The position numbers and the translations under genes are program-made. The notes beneath the pieces were generated by a model that worked only from the letters and a program-made list of their open reading frames with translations, was not told the origin of the DNA and did no database searches. From contig NZ_CP007445.1 in assembly GCF_000599985.1 (NCBI RefSeq), forward strand, positions 1,860,001 to 1,924,000: DNA of 64,000 bases. Direction: 5' to 3'. The DNA comes from Gilliamella apicola (GTDB lineage Bacteria; Pseudomonadota; Gammaproteobacteria; Enterobacterales; Orbaceae). Below are positions 1-10,500 of the stretch, piece by piece; within the stretch, counting starts at the first letter, position 1, and the number at the start of each line of letters is the position of its first letter.

Positions 1-2634
1 TGCCAATGGTTCAAGCATCGCTTCAATTTGTGCGCGACGTTGATAATGATTTTTCATAAACGAACGTAAGAGAGATACATCAACCCGGCCTTCAATACCA
101 CTAGTTAAAGCTAACATTCCTTTGGCTTTAATGGCTGAGCCAAGATAGGTTGCTAAAGTTTCATTTTTGATTTCTTCAAAAACCTGCTCATAAGTAATAT
201 TTTTATAGTTAGAATAAAATTCCGGATCGCTTTGATAATATCCAATATATTGTTGCAACCGTTTATCAGCCTCTGAACTAGCTTTGGATTCTGCCTCTTC
301 CAGTGTCGGTATTCTGATATCTTGATTGATGAAACTTTGTAAAATAAATTCGCCTAATTGTCGCTGACTTTGGGGGCTTAACAATCGAGTATAAATGATT
401 AACAGTGGATGACTAGGATCTTTTAATTTGACCGCTAAGCAAATCCACCACTGAATAATTTGTGGATCAACAGCTTTACCATTTTGCCAAGTCAAAGTGG
501 GTATTAAGTTAAAATCAAACCAATTAAGTTCGGTTGGTATTTTACCTTTTAAACCTTTTTGGGCATCAGCCAATAACTTTTTCGGAGTTAAGTGCTGACT
601 GATATCTTCACCTATTTTTTCGAGCGCAGCTAATATCGCTGCTTGTACTGTTTCGCGTTTCTCTTTTTTTAGCGTAGCATTTAGTGCTTTAATTGAGCTT
701 TTTTGTCCTAACTCAGCCAACCAATTAGCTGCGGTAATACGTAGCTCTTGTTTTGTAGAAGATAAGGCTTGTTCAATTTGACTATGTATATTGGGGATCT
801 GTCTTAAAGCATTTTGAGCGGCATAACGTAATTGCTTACTTTCGCCTAAAGCTAATTCAAACAGGTAAGCGACATATTTAGCCGGAATCGTTGGAAAGAG
901 TTGTAATATTTTTATGGCACAAACTTTATCAACACGATTATAAAACTCAGTGTTTTGTATAGGAGCAAAACCTAATACTTGATCAATTAAAGAGTCATTT
1001 TCAGCAAAAAAAGTCCATAATTTATAAGGTTCATTTTCATAAATGTCATGATAGTAATCACTGGTTACAAACGGCAGAGCAATTGTATATTCAATATTTT
1101 CAGTATAATTGATTTTTACCATTACATCTGCAATTTGTCTAAGATCGAAGTTTTTAACAAAATCATAGTTGTCGTATATTCTATTAAAATAAAAAATATT
1201 ATCTTGACGATTGATTAATCGTCTCATTCGAAATAAATGAAATAAAGAAAATTCAGGTAAATTTGCTAATCGATTTTTAGTAAATAAGAATTCAAAATCA
1301 ATTTCCTCGTTAAGTTCTTTAAATAATGCTGAGCGATCGATTTTACCATTCAAATAGTCAAAGATATTATCCAGAGACTTTGATGTCACCGTTTGCAACA
1401 ATTTATAACGTTTTTTTTGATAATCCCATGATGTATTATTTTCTCTGTTTTTCTCTAGCTCATTTTCCATCAATGCTTTATGTAGAATAATAAACTCGTC
1501 AAAATTTTGCTGTATAACATCTCGAGCAGTTATGGGCAATGGAGTGTCAATAAGCGGTTCAAAATCAGGAATAACTAAATGAGCTTGCTGTTTGGCTACA
1601 TTGGCACTTTCTAATCGAGTTAAAGCACTTTCAATGGTAGCAATAACTGTTTTATTAGTCTCATTAGCTAAAGCCTGTTGTAAAATTGTTGGTTCAGAAA
1701 TGATTCGAGAGAGCAATATTGTTGCATTAGCGCGCTCTTTAACAGAGCCAGAATCTAAAAAGTGTTGTAATTGGGGCTGAACCAGCTCTAGTGGTAAATT
1801 TAGTAGTATTTCAGTAGCGAACTGATTTACCAGTTTTGAAGTACTTAACGCCTGGATTGTAATAAAATCAACCATTTGCAACTGAAGTTCTGGATAACGT
1901 TGAATGTATTTAAGTTGTTCTGCCTGTCCCAAAGGCGCCAAGCCCAGTGAGGGAAGTTGCTTAAATAATTCAATGCGATCTTGAATATAACTCAATAATC
2001 CATTTAATTGAGTAAAATATTGGAACTTATAACAATAATCGACACGAATATTTTGACGGTCAAAAATCGCGAACAGCAACTTTTCACCTAATCCCGCTTG
2101 TTCAATTTCAAGAAATTGATGTAATTGTTGTATTGACCAATTTTCACGACCAATAATTCCGTTTTTGTTATCTTCTTCACAATAAGTTGGTAACGTAGTA
2201 ATCAATCCATCATATAACAAATAGATAAACCATGATGGAATTTGTTCAGTTATTAGTTCATTAGAATGCAAATAATCAAATAAGGCGGTTGTAACTCGTG
2301 CAAATCGAATTATTTGTTCTGGTGTATAAGCATCCGTCCAAAGCTTATAAAAATCAATATGGGCTTTTTCTAACGGATAATGTTCGAAGAAGAATTCATG
2401 TGTATGATAAAAAGCAGAGGGGGTTCGTAATGATTCATAAACGCTATTATGATTACTTAGTATGTGACATAATTTACCACAATCAAGTAACACATCATGT
2501 TCATCACCATACAAGATATATTGTATGATCCGCTTTGGCAAAGATTTGTCAAGTTCACTTAATGGATTAAAGATAGTGGTGATTAATTGTTTGGATAAGA
2601 GTGTTTTATTTAATAATTGTTTTATTTTTTTCAT
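1..2634 (-). CDS. DUF4132 paralogue, copy A (C-terminus beyond window edge)
   Basis: The frame is open without a stop from an ATG at 2634 to the left edge, giving 878 codons. It matches the N-terminal 70% of its neighbours: the motif QYILYGDEHDVL near residue 40, the FARV segment, two HEAT-like helical stretches (about residues 255-345 and 590-680), and LRSFMKNHYQRRAQ just before the edge. The start follows the AAAGGAATATG element shared by all copies. Its middle (about 650-920) is almost base-identical to copy B (4800-5070), but its leader is the type shared with copy H and not with B. That makes it the likely first gene of a second unit continuing to the left. The DUF4132 core itself lies outside the window, so the family call rests on similarity to the complete copies. 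Function is unknown. Confidence 0.9.
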   Translation of the reverse strand, partial: MKKIKQLLNKTLLSKQLITTIFNPLSELDKSLPKRIIQYILYGDEHDVLLDCGKLCHILSNHNSVYESLRTPSAFYHTHEFFFEHYPLEKAHIDFYKLWTDAYTPEQIIRFARVTTALFDYLHSNELITEQIPSWFIYLLYDGLITTLPTYCEEDNKNGIIGRENWSIQQLHQFLEIEQAGLGEKLLFAIFDRQNIRVDYCYKFQYFTQLNGLLSYIQDRIELFKQLPSLGLAPLGQAEQLKYIQRYPELQLQMVDFITIQALSTSKLVNQFATEILLNLPLELVQPQLQHFLDSGSVKERANATILLSRIISEPTILQQALANETNKTVIATIESALTRLESANVAKQQAHLVIPDFEPLIDTPLPITARDVIQQNFDEFIILHKALMENELEKNRENNTSWDYQKKRYKLLQTVTSKSLDNIFDYLNGKIDRSALFKELNEEIDFEFLFTKNRLANLPEFSLFHLFRMRRLINRQDNIFYFNRIYDNYDFVKNFDLRQIADVMVKINYTENIEYTIALPFVTSDYYHDIYENEPYKLWTFFAENDSLIDQVLGFAPIQNTEFYNRVDKVCAIKILQLFPTIPAKYVAYLFELALGESKQLRYAAQNALRQIPNIHSQIEQALSSTKQELRITAANWLAELGQKSSIKALNATLKKEKRETVQAAILAALEKIGEDISQHLTPKKLLADAQKGLKGKIPTELNWFDFNLIPTLTWQNGKAVDPQIIQWWICLAVKLKDPSHPLLIIYTRLLSPQSQRQLGEFILQSFINQDIRIPTLEEAESKASSEADKRLQQYIGYYQSDPEFYSNYKNITYEQVFEEIKNETLATYLGSAIKAKGMLALTSGIEGRVDVSLLRSFMKNHYQRRAQIEAMLEPLA

Positions 2635-3049
2635 ATTCCTTTGGTATCCATTTGTAATTGCAACATATTTATAACTTTTAATTACTACTCATCCCAATCC
2701 ATCTTCACGATTTAAATAAATATCAAACTATTTAAATCAATACAAATTAATTTATAATGCTTAATAAGTTTATTGGACATTATCAAAATGGTTATGAGTT
2801 AGGACCTAATATTTCTTATTATCTTTATTTTATTTAATAAATTTATTTTTCACTTTATTGTAATAAATTACATACTATTTGTATTCGCTTCATTTCTGTT
2901 ATCTACTTAAAACTTAAAATGTTTAATATCGAATATGATAATTAAGTATTACTACCTTTAACTGCAATCCATTCATACATCAATCTCGACAACCATATAA
3001 TTCATAAAGCAATTGAGAATGATGTGTTTCATCAAGTTTTATTCACGTT
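2635..3049 (-). repeat. Type 1 leader of copy A, duplicated upstream of copy H
   Basis: This is a 415-base gap with no intact gene. Most of it (about 2690-2985) aligns by eye to 27290-27560 upstream of copy H. Both share the stretches ACTTTATTGTAAT, ATTACATACTATT and TTAACTGCAATCCATTCATA. At its right end the minus strand reads a short frame ending in YELYGCRD and a stop. This may be the last codons of a lost relative of the secreted gene that precedes copy H (which ends CDCRH). It is the probable promoter region of copy A, but I cannot assign -35/-10 boxes with confidence. Confidence 0.65.
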
Positions 3050-6000
3050 TTACCATATTGATTTATCTTCCCAATTAGGATCAAAACCACTACCGGCATT
3101 TGCAACTGCCATATAATTAGCATAACCTTCGGCTAATAACACTTTTGGTAGTTTATCAAGTGCAATTGCGCTATCTTTTAAACCCTTTTTATTACTAAAA
3201 TAAAGATAATAGAGTACTACCGGAATATTTTCTTCGGGCACCATGCTGCCACTGAATTCAATATTGATATAAATATTTAGGCTACTAAAGTATTTATGAT
3301 AACCATAAAAACTTCCGTGAAATTCAATATCATCGCGCCCATAACCTAATTTTGTTAAAACACTACGTAGAGTAAAACTATCGGTCAACCAGCCTAAACG
3401 ATCATCAATAACGCCAGCTTCAAATTTGCTCATATCCGGTAATGGATCACTAAACTGCTCAAACAATGGATTTACTCTGTAATCTTTAAGATGCGTTTGC
3501 CATTGTGCTATATCATCACTCGCTAGTAACACTGAATGGGCAACGGTAATAAAGTGATTTTGATCAAGTAAGATTTCTTCATCTCGATTCGTTATTAAAC
3601 TGCCATCCTCAGTTGGTCTAAAGCTATTGACAATCTGGCCATTATTGTCTAATTGTAACCAAACTAAACGTTGAATTAATCGTCCCACAATTGGATGTGG
3701 TTGCAGATATTTTTGCCAATCGTCTACTCGCCATTGACGCTGGGCACACATGGCTTCGTAAAAACGGCTAATTTGCATAGTGAGCAATTGGCTAAGCTCT
3801 TTTTTACTGTTACTAAACTGTTTTTTTGCCTCTTTAACGAGTTCAGGATTTTCACTTTTACGTGCTTCAGGTAATGCTTTGATGTTTTCTCCATCAGCAT
3901 TCTTTAATTGCCATTTAAATTGCTCATCCAAACTAGCAGTAAAAGTACGCTCACCGTAGTCAAGAATTAGCAAACCATTATCATCTAACCCTGCGGTCGA
4001 TATGGTGCGATCAGTTAGTTCATCAATAGTCCAGCCTGAGCGATGGGCAATGCTTTCCACCAAGTGTCTGGCCTTTTCTTGAATGGATGCCGTACGATAG
4101 CGACGAGCTAATGATAATAATAATTGAATGATCATAGGATCATCACTGTTTGCCAATGGTTCAAGCATCGCTTCAATTTGAGCTCGACGTTGATAATGAT
4201 TTTTCATAAACGAACGTAAGAGAGATACAGCAACCCGGCCTTCAATACCACAGGTTAACGCTAATATCCCTTTGGCTTTAATGGCCGAGCCAAGATAGGT
4301 TGCTAATTTTTCATTTTTGATTTCTTCAAAAACCTGTTCATAAGTAATATTTTTATATTCAGAATAATATTCTGGTGAGCTTTGGTAATATCTTATATAT
4401 TTTTGCAATCGCATATCAGCTTCTGAACTGGCTTTGGCTTCCGCCTCTTCTAATGTCGTTATTCGGATATCTTGATTAATGAAACTTTGTAAAATAAATT
4501 CGCCTAATTGTTGCTGACTTTGAGCACTTAATAATCGATTATAAATAGTTAACAGCGGATTAGCCGGATCTTTTAATTTGACCGCTAAACAGATCCACCA
4601 CTCAATAATTTGTGGTTCAATTATTTTACCATTTTGCCAGCTCAAAGATGGTATTAAGTTAAAATCAAACCAATCAAAATCAGTTATTTTTTTCCCTTTT
4701 AAGCCTTTTTGGGCATCAGCCAATAACTTTTTCGGCGTTAAGTGCTGACTAATGTCTTCACCAAATTTTTCCAGCGCAATCAATATTGCCGCTTGAACTG
4801 TTTCGCGTTTCTCTTTTTTTAGCGTAGCATTTAGTGCTTTAATTGAGCTTTTTTGTCCTAACTCGGCCAACCAATTAGCTGCGGTAATACGTAGCTCTTG
4901 TTTTGTAGAAGATAAGGCTTGTTCAATTTGACTATGTATATTGGGGATCTGTCTTAAGGCATTTTGAGCGGCATAACGTAATTGTTTACTTTCGCCTAAA
5001 GCTGATTCTAACAGGTAAGCGACATATTTAGCTGGAATCGTTGGAAACAGTTGTAATATTTTTATAGCACAAATTTTATCAAAATCAATATCAATATAAC
5101 CAGTACACTGAATGGTTGGTAAAGGAGCCAAACCTAATGTTTGATCAATTAAAAAGTCATTTTCAGCAAAAAAAGCCCATAATTTATAGGGTTCATTTTC
5201 ATAAATATTATGATAATAATCGCGATTTAAAAACGATAGCGCAATTTCATATTCAACATGAGGACAGAAATTGAGTTTGACCATGACATCGGCAATTTGT
5301 CTAAGGTCGTATTTTTTAATAATTTCATAATCATCCAATAATAATAAATTAAACCATAAATTACTACTTTTACCCATATGTAGCTTGTACATTCGGACTA
5401 AATGAAACATAGTAAATTCAGGTAAATTTAATAGTCGCTGTTTAATAAATAAAAAGCGAAAACTAATTTTCTTATCAATTGCTGAACGATCAATTTTACC
5501 ATTCAAATAATCAAATATATTATCAAGATCCTCAGTTGTAGTTTTTTTCTGTTTGCGATATATTTCTTGTGAGTATTCCCTTTGAATACCATCTTTTTTA
5601 TTAGCTTCTATCTCTTCTTGCGCTTCTTTTTCACATTCAATCAAAAATTCTTGAAAATTTTGCTGCAAAATATCTCGAGCTGTTATTGGTAATGGCGTAT
5701 CACTGATTGGTTCAAAATCGGGAATAACTAGCTCAGGTTGCTGTTTGGCTATATTGGCAGTTTCTAATCTTGATAAGGCGTTTTCTATGGTAGTAATAAC
5801 CGTTTTATTAGTTTCGCTCGCTAATGCTTGCTGTAAAATTACAGGATCGGCAATAATTCTAGCTAGCAATACAGCAGCACTACTGCGCTCTTTAACCGAA
5901 CCTGAAGTTAAAAAGTGTTGTAATTGTGGTTGAATCAACTCTAGTGGTAAATTTAGTAGTATTTCTGTAGCTAATTGGCTCACCTGTTTGGAAGTATTTA

Positions 6001-6781
6001 ACGCCTGCATGGCAAGAAAATCAACCAATTGCAACTGGAGTTCTGGATATCTTTGAATGTATTTAAGTTGTTCTAGCTGTCCCAAAAGCGCTAAACCGAG
6101 CGAGGGAAGTTTCTTAAATAGTTCAATGTGTTCTTGAATATAAATCAATAACCCATTTAACCGAGTAAAATATTTAAAATCACGCAAAGAACTTTCAAAA
6201 ATATTTTGACGGTCAAAAATCGCAAACAACAAGTTTTCGCCTAATCCTTCTTGTTCAATTTCAAGAAATTGATGTAATTGTTGCATTGACCAACTTTCAC
6301 GCTCATTAATTTTGTCAAAGGTTTTGGTTTTACCATAATATGGGAATGTAGTAAGTTCACAACGTGGTAATGTAGTAAGTAATCCATCATATAACAAATA
6401 GATAAACCATTTTGGCAGTTTCTCGGTTATACATTCAATGAAATGTAGATGTTCAAATAAAGTGGCTACAACTCGAGCAAATCGAATTATTTGTTCTGGT
6501 GTATAAGCATCAGTCCAAATCTTATAAAAATCAATACGGGCTTGTAACGACGGATGAATGTTGAAAGAAGAAAAACCAGCTGGACCTCGTAATAATTCAT
6601 AAATTTGATTAGCATTACCTGGTATTTGACATAATTTATCAAAATCGATCAGAACATTTAGTTCATCACCCTGTAAAATATATTGGGTAATGCGAGATGG
6701 CAAGCTTTTATCTTGTTCGATTAATGGTTCAAAAATGGTATTGATTAATTGTGCAGATGATAATTGTTCTGTTTCGTTCAT
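3050..6781 (-). CDS. DUF4132 family giant protein, copy B (1243 aa)
   Basis: This is a complete copy. Seen in order: an N-terminal helical region; HEAT-like repeats at about residues 260-345 (ATEILLNLPLELIQPQLQ) and 590-680 (ITAANWLAELGQKSSIKAL); and the DUF4132 core at about 930-1050. The core has LDDNGLLILDYGERTF, LPEARKSENPELVKEAKKQF, RQWRVDDWQKYLQPHP and RLIQRLVWLQLD, matching the family pattern of a basic linker, an R-W-x-x-x-[DE]-[WF] segment and a terminal RxLVW. The C-terminal domain (about 1120-1210) ends in NWEDKSIW. There is no signal peptide or membrane helix, so it is probably cytoplasmic. The family includes E. coli YehI and MolR, which have no established biochemical activity. 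The linker near residue 410 (KTTTEDLDNIFDY) groups it with copy C. No mini copy follows it. The start follows AAAGGAATATG. Confidence 0.9.
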   Translation of the reverse strand: MNETEQLSSAQLINTIFEPLIEQDKSLPSRITQYILQGDELNVLIDFDKLCQIPGNANQIYELLRGPAGFSSFNIHPSLQARIDFYKIWTDAYTPEQIIRFARVVATLFEHLHFIECITEKLPKWFIYLLYDGLLTTLPRCELTTFPYYGKTKTFDKINERESWSMQQLHQFLEIEQEGLGENLLFAIFDRQNIFESSLRDFKYFTRLNGLLIYIQEHIELFKKLPSLGLALLGQLEQLKYIQRYPELQLQLVDFLAMQALNTSKQVSQLATEILLNLPLELIQPQLQHFLTSGSVKERSSAAVLLARIIADPVILQQALASETNKTVITTIENALSRLETANIAKQQPELVIPDFEPISDTPLPITARDILQQNFQEFLIECEKEAQEEIEANKKDGIQREYSQEIYRKQKKTTTEDLDNIFDYLNGKIDRSAIDKKISFRFLFIKQRLLNLPEFTMFHLVRMYKLHMGKSSNLWFNLLLLDDYEIIKKYDLRQIADVMVKLNFCPHVEYEIALSFLNRDYYHNIYENEPYKLWAFFAENDFLIDQTLGLAPLPTIQCTGYIDIDFDKICAIKILQLFPTIPAKYVAYLLESALGESKQLRYAAQNALRQIPNIHSQIEQALSSTKQELRITAANWLAELGQKSSIKALNATLKKEKRETVQAAILIALEKFGEDISQHLTPKKLLADAQKGLKGKKITDFDWFDFNLIPSLSWQNGKIIEPQIIEWWICLAVKLKDPANPLLTIYNRLLSAQSQQQLGEFILQSFINQDIRITTLEEAEAKASSEADMRLQKYIRYYQSSPEYYSEYKNITYEQVFEEIKNEKLATYLGSAIKAKGILALTCGIEGRVAVSLLRSFMKNHYQRRAQIEAMLEPLANSDDPMIIQLLLSLARRYRTASIQEKARHLVESIAHRSGWTIDELTDRTISTAGLDDNGLLILDYGERTFTASLDEQFKWQLKNADGENIKALPEARKSENPELVKEAKKQFSNSKKELSQLLTMQISRFYEAMCAQRQWRVDDWQKYLQPHPIVGRLIQRLVWLQLDNNGQIVNSFRPTEDGSLITNRDEEILLDQNHFITVAHSVLLASDDIAQWQTHLKDYRVNPLFEQFSDPLPDMSKFEAGVIDDRLGWLTDSFTLRSVLTKLGYGRDDIEFHGSFYGYHKYFSSLNIYINIEFSGSMVPEENIPVVLYYLYFSNKKGLKDSAIALDKLPKVLLAEGYANYMAVANAGSGFDPNWEDKSIW

Positions 6782-7254
6782 ATTCCTTTATTCTCCATTA
6801 AAGTTTAAATTTTTATTATCCATTTGCAATTGATTTTTATAGATATTTATTATTTTCAAAAAGTTTTTTATACTTGATAATCACTACACCATATATCGGA
6901 TTTTTGGATACGCCCATGTAGTATATTATCTGTATAAAATTAGATTTTTTAATATTATCCGACTTGTCTTTCAAAATAATGTGATACTGGGTTGTCCCAT
7001 TAACATTAAACAACACTGTTTTTCTAATAGTAATAAATTGCACGGTCAACTAACAGATCATCATCAAAAAAGTTATGACTAATGCCTAATGTTCCCAACC
7101 TAACTAAATTGAGAAACTGATTTTGATGAAAAAACAATTTTAAGGATTATTATTGTCATTATCGACTTTGCTTAATTTTGCCAATTCTTGGCTATAACAC
7201 TCTTATGCAGTTAATCGTATTACTTGTTTCTGACTTACTATCTTTTTTATCCTT
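6782..7254 (-). repeat. Type 2 leader of copy B
   Basis: This is the intergenic unit between the mini copy remnant behind C and the start of B. It contains the 70-codon ORF plus an outer segment (about 7080-7250, including TATAACACTCTTATGCAGTTA) repeated at about 15760-15830, 18570-18640 and 23080-23150. It is the best-preserved member of this leader class. Confidence 0.6.
6837..7049 (-). CDS. Small hypothetical ORF, best-preserved copy of the type 2 leader gene
   Basis: A 70-codon frame beginning MTVQFITIRK and ending KLFENNKYL, 55 bases upstream of copy B and in the same direction. Equivalent DNA lies upstream of copies C, D, E and G, where the same reading frame is still recognisable (for example LKDNTNDIKGSNF, then PIYGVVIIKYKK) but is cut by stops such as a TAG replacing a Tyr codon. 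Protein-level similarity across decayed copies suggests it was once coding. There is no obvious ribosome-binding site, and I do not recognise the family. It could be a remnant whose frame here is open by chance. Confidence 0.35.
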   Translation of the reverse strand: MTVQFITIRKTVLFNVNGTTQYHIILKDKSDNIKKSNFIQIIYYMGVSKNPIYGVVIIKYKKLFENNKYL

Positions 7255-7586
7255 TCAATCTGAATCAAATTTGCTTGATACACTGGCAACCACCGTATAA
7301 TCAATAAAACTTTCAGCCAATAACACAGGTAGAATATTGTTAACATTGATTTTTGCTGTGATTGATTGCTTTGTTCAAAAAAACAAGCATACCAAGTATA
7401 TCAAGCACAATATAATTCCATTTATTACATTTATTTTTTTATAGTACATTTAGATCATCAAGAACCATGACATCTTTGCCATATAAAATATAGTAACAAA
7501 TCCACTAAAGCATTGTCTGTTCTAATTTATTTAAACCCGTAACATAATAAAAAATAACATGATATATCAGGTTTGACCATGTTTCA
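7255..7586 (-). pseudogene. Mini DUF4132 remnant behind copy C
   Basis: On the minus strand the segments ICYYILYGKDVMVLDDLNVL (N-terminal family motif) and LPVLLAESF (C-terminal family motif) lie about 150 bases apart in broken frames. Copy C's usual final Trp codon TGG is TAG here. The same change removes the overlapping ATG that starts the mini genes behind other copies, so this mini has no start codon. Stops follow within a few codons. It is clearly decayed. Confidence 0.7.
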
Positions 7587-10500
7587 CTATATTAATATAT
7601 CTTTCCAATTAGGATCAAAACCGCTACAGACATTTGCAACAGCCATATAATTAGCATAACCTTCGGCTAATAACACTTTGGGTAGTTTATCAAGCGCGAT
7701 TGCTCTATCTTTGAAACCCTTTTTACTACTGAAATAAAGGTTATAGAGTACTACTGGAATATTTTCCTCAGGTACCATGCTGCCACTGAATTCAATATTG
7801 ATATAAAGATCTAGACTGTCAAAATATTTATGGTAGCCATAAAAACACCCGCCATCTTCAATATCATCACGCTCGTAACCCAATTTCTTTAAAACACTAC
7901 GTAGTGTAAAACTGTCGGTCAACCAGCCTAAACGGTCATCAATAACCTCATCTTTAAATTTGCTCATGTCTGGTAATAGAGCACTAAACTGCTCAAACAA
8001 TGGTTTTACTTTGTAATCTTTAAGATGCGCTTGCCATTGTGCTATATCATCACTTGATAGTAACGCTGAATGGGCTACGGTAATAAAGTGATTTTGATCA
8101 AGTAAAATTTCGTCATCTTGATTCGTTATTAAACTGCCATCCTCAGTTGTTCTAAAGCTATTGACAATCTGACCATTATTGTCTAATTCCAACCATACTA
8201 AACGTTGAATCAATCGTCCCACAATTGGGTGTGGTTGCAGATATTTTTGCCAATCTTCTACTCGCCATTGACGCTCGGCACACATGGCTTCGTAAAAACG
8301 GCTAATTTGCATAGTGAGCAATTGGCTAAGCTCTTTTTTACTGTTACTAAACTGTTTTTTTGCCTCTTTAACGAGTTCAGGATTTTCACTTTTACGTGCT
8401 TCAGGTAATGCTTTGATGTTTTCTCCATCAGCATTCTTTAATTGCCATTTAAATTGCTCATCCAAACTAGCAGTAAAGGTACGCTCACCATAATCAAGAA
8501 TTAATAAACCATTATCATCTAACCCTGCAGTTGATACAGTGCGATCAGCCAGTTCATCAGTTGTCCAGCCTGAGCGCTCGGCAATACGTTCTACCAAATA
8601 TCTGGCCTTTTCTTGAATGGATTCAGTGCGATAGCGACGAGCTAATGATAATAATAGTTGAATGATCATAGGATCATCACTGTTTGCCAATGGTTCAAGC
8701 ATCGCTTCAATTTGTGCTCGACGTTGATAATGATTTTTCATAAACGAACGTAAAAGAGGTACAGCAACCCGCCCTTCAGTACCACAAGTTAAGGCTAACA
8801 TTCCTTTGGCTTTAATGGCTGAGCCAAGATAGGTTGCTAATGTCTCTTTTTTGATTTCGTCAAAAACTTGTTCATAAGTAATATTTTCGTATTCAGGATA
8901 ATATTCTGGTGCGCTTTGGTAATATCTTATATATTTTTGCAATCGCATATCAGCTTCTGAATTGGCTTTCGCTTCCGCCTCTTCTAGTGTCGGTATTCGG
9001 ATATCTTGATTAATGAAACTTTGTAAAATAAATTCGCCCAATTGTTGCTGACTTTGAGCGCTTAATAATCGATTATAAATAGTTAACAGCGGATTAGCTG
9101 GATCCCTTAATTTGACCGCTAAGCAGATCCACCATTCAATAATTTGTGGATCAACTTGTTTTCCATTTTGCCAAGTTAACGTTGGTATTAAGTTAAAATC
9201 AAACCAATCAAAATCAGCTGGTTTTTTGCCCTTCAAGCCTTTTTGAGCTGCAGCCAATAATTGTTGCACCGTTAAATATTGACTGATGTCTTCACCAATT
9301 TTTTCAAGCGCCACCAATATCGCTGCTTGTACTATTTCGCGTTTCTCTTTTTTTAGCGCAGCCTTTAGTGCTTTAATTGAGCTTTTTTGTCCTAACTCAG
9401 CCAACCAATTAGCTGCGACAATACGTACCTCTTGTTTTGATGAGGACAAGGCTTGTTCAACTTGATTATGTATATTGGGGATCAGTTTTAAGGCATCTTG
9501 CGCTGCATAACGTTCCCGTTTAATTTCACCTAAAGCTAATTCAAATAGATAAGCGACATATTTAGTTGGTATAGTTGGAAAGAGCTGTAATATTTTTATA
9601 GCACAAACTTTATCGATACGATAATAAGCAGATTTAGAGATTTGTTGAGGAGCAAAACCTAATGTTTGATCAATTAAAAAGTCATTTTCAGCAAAAAAAG
9701 CCCATAATTTATAGGGTTCATTTTCATAAATGTCATGGTAGTAATCACTGGTTACAAAGGGCCGAGCAATAGCGTATTCAACCTCTGGATAGAAATTGAG
9801 TTTGACCATGACATCGGCAATTTGTCTAAGGTCGAATTTTTTAATAATCTCATAAAAATAGTTAAGATTTTCAAAAGAATAATTAATATTGCTAAGTAAC
9901 TCGTTCATGCGGAGTAAGTGAAACAAAGAAAATTCAGGTAAATTTAATAGTCTATTTTTAACAAGTACAAAGCGAAAACTAATTTCCTTATCAATTTTTT
10001 TGAGTAATGCTGAACGATCAATTTTACCATTAAAATAATCAAATATATTATCAAGGTCCTCAGTTGTAGTTTCTTTCTGTATGCGATAGCTTTCTTGTAA
10101 GTAAACCCTTTGATGGCCATCTTTTTTATTAGCTTCTATCTCTTCTTGCGCTTTTTTTTCACATTCAATCAAAAATTCTTGAAAATTTTGCTGCAAAACA
10201 TCTCGAGCAGTTATTGGTAATGGCGTGTCACAGAGTGGTTCAAAATCAGGAATAACTAGCTCAGCTTGCTGTTTGACTACATTGGCTGTTTCTAATCTCG
10301 ATAAGGCACTTTCTATCGCAGCAATAACTGTTTTATTGGTTTCGCTAGCTAAAGCCTGTTGTAAAATTACAGGATCAGTAATAATTCTAGCTAGTAATAC
10401 AGCAGCATTACTGCGCTCTTTAACCGAGCCTGAAGTTAAAAGGTCTTGTAATTGAGGTTGAACCAGCTCAAGTGGTAAGTTTAATAGTATTTCTGTAGCT

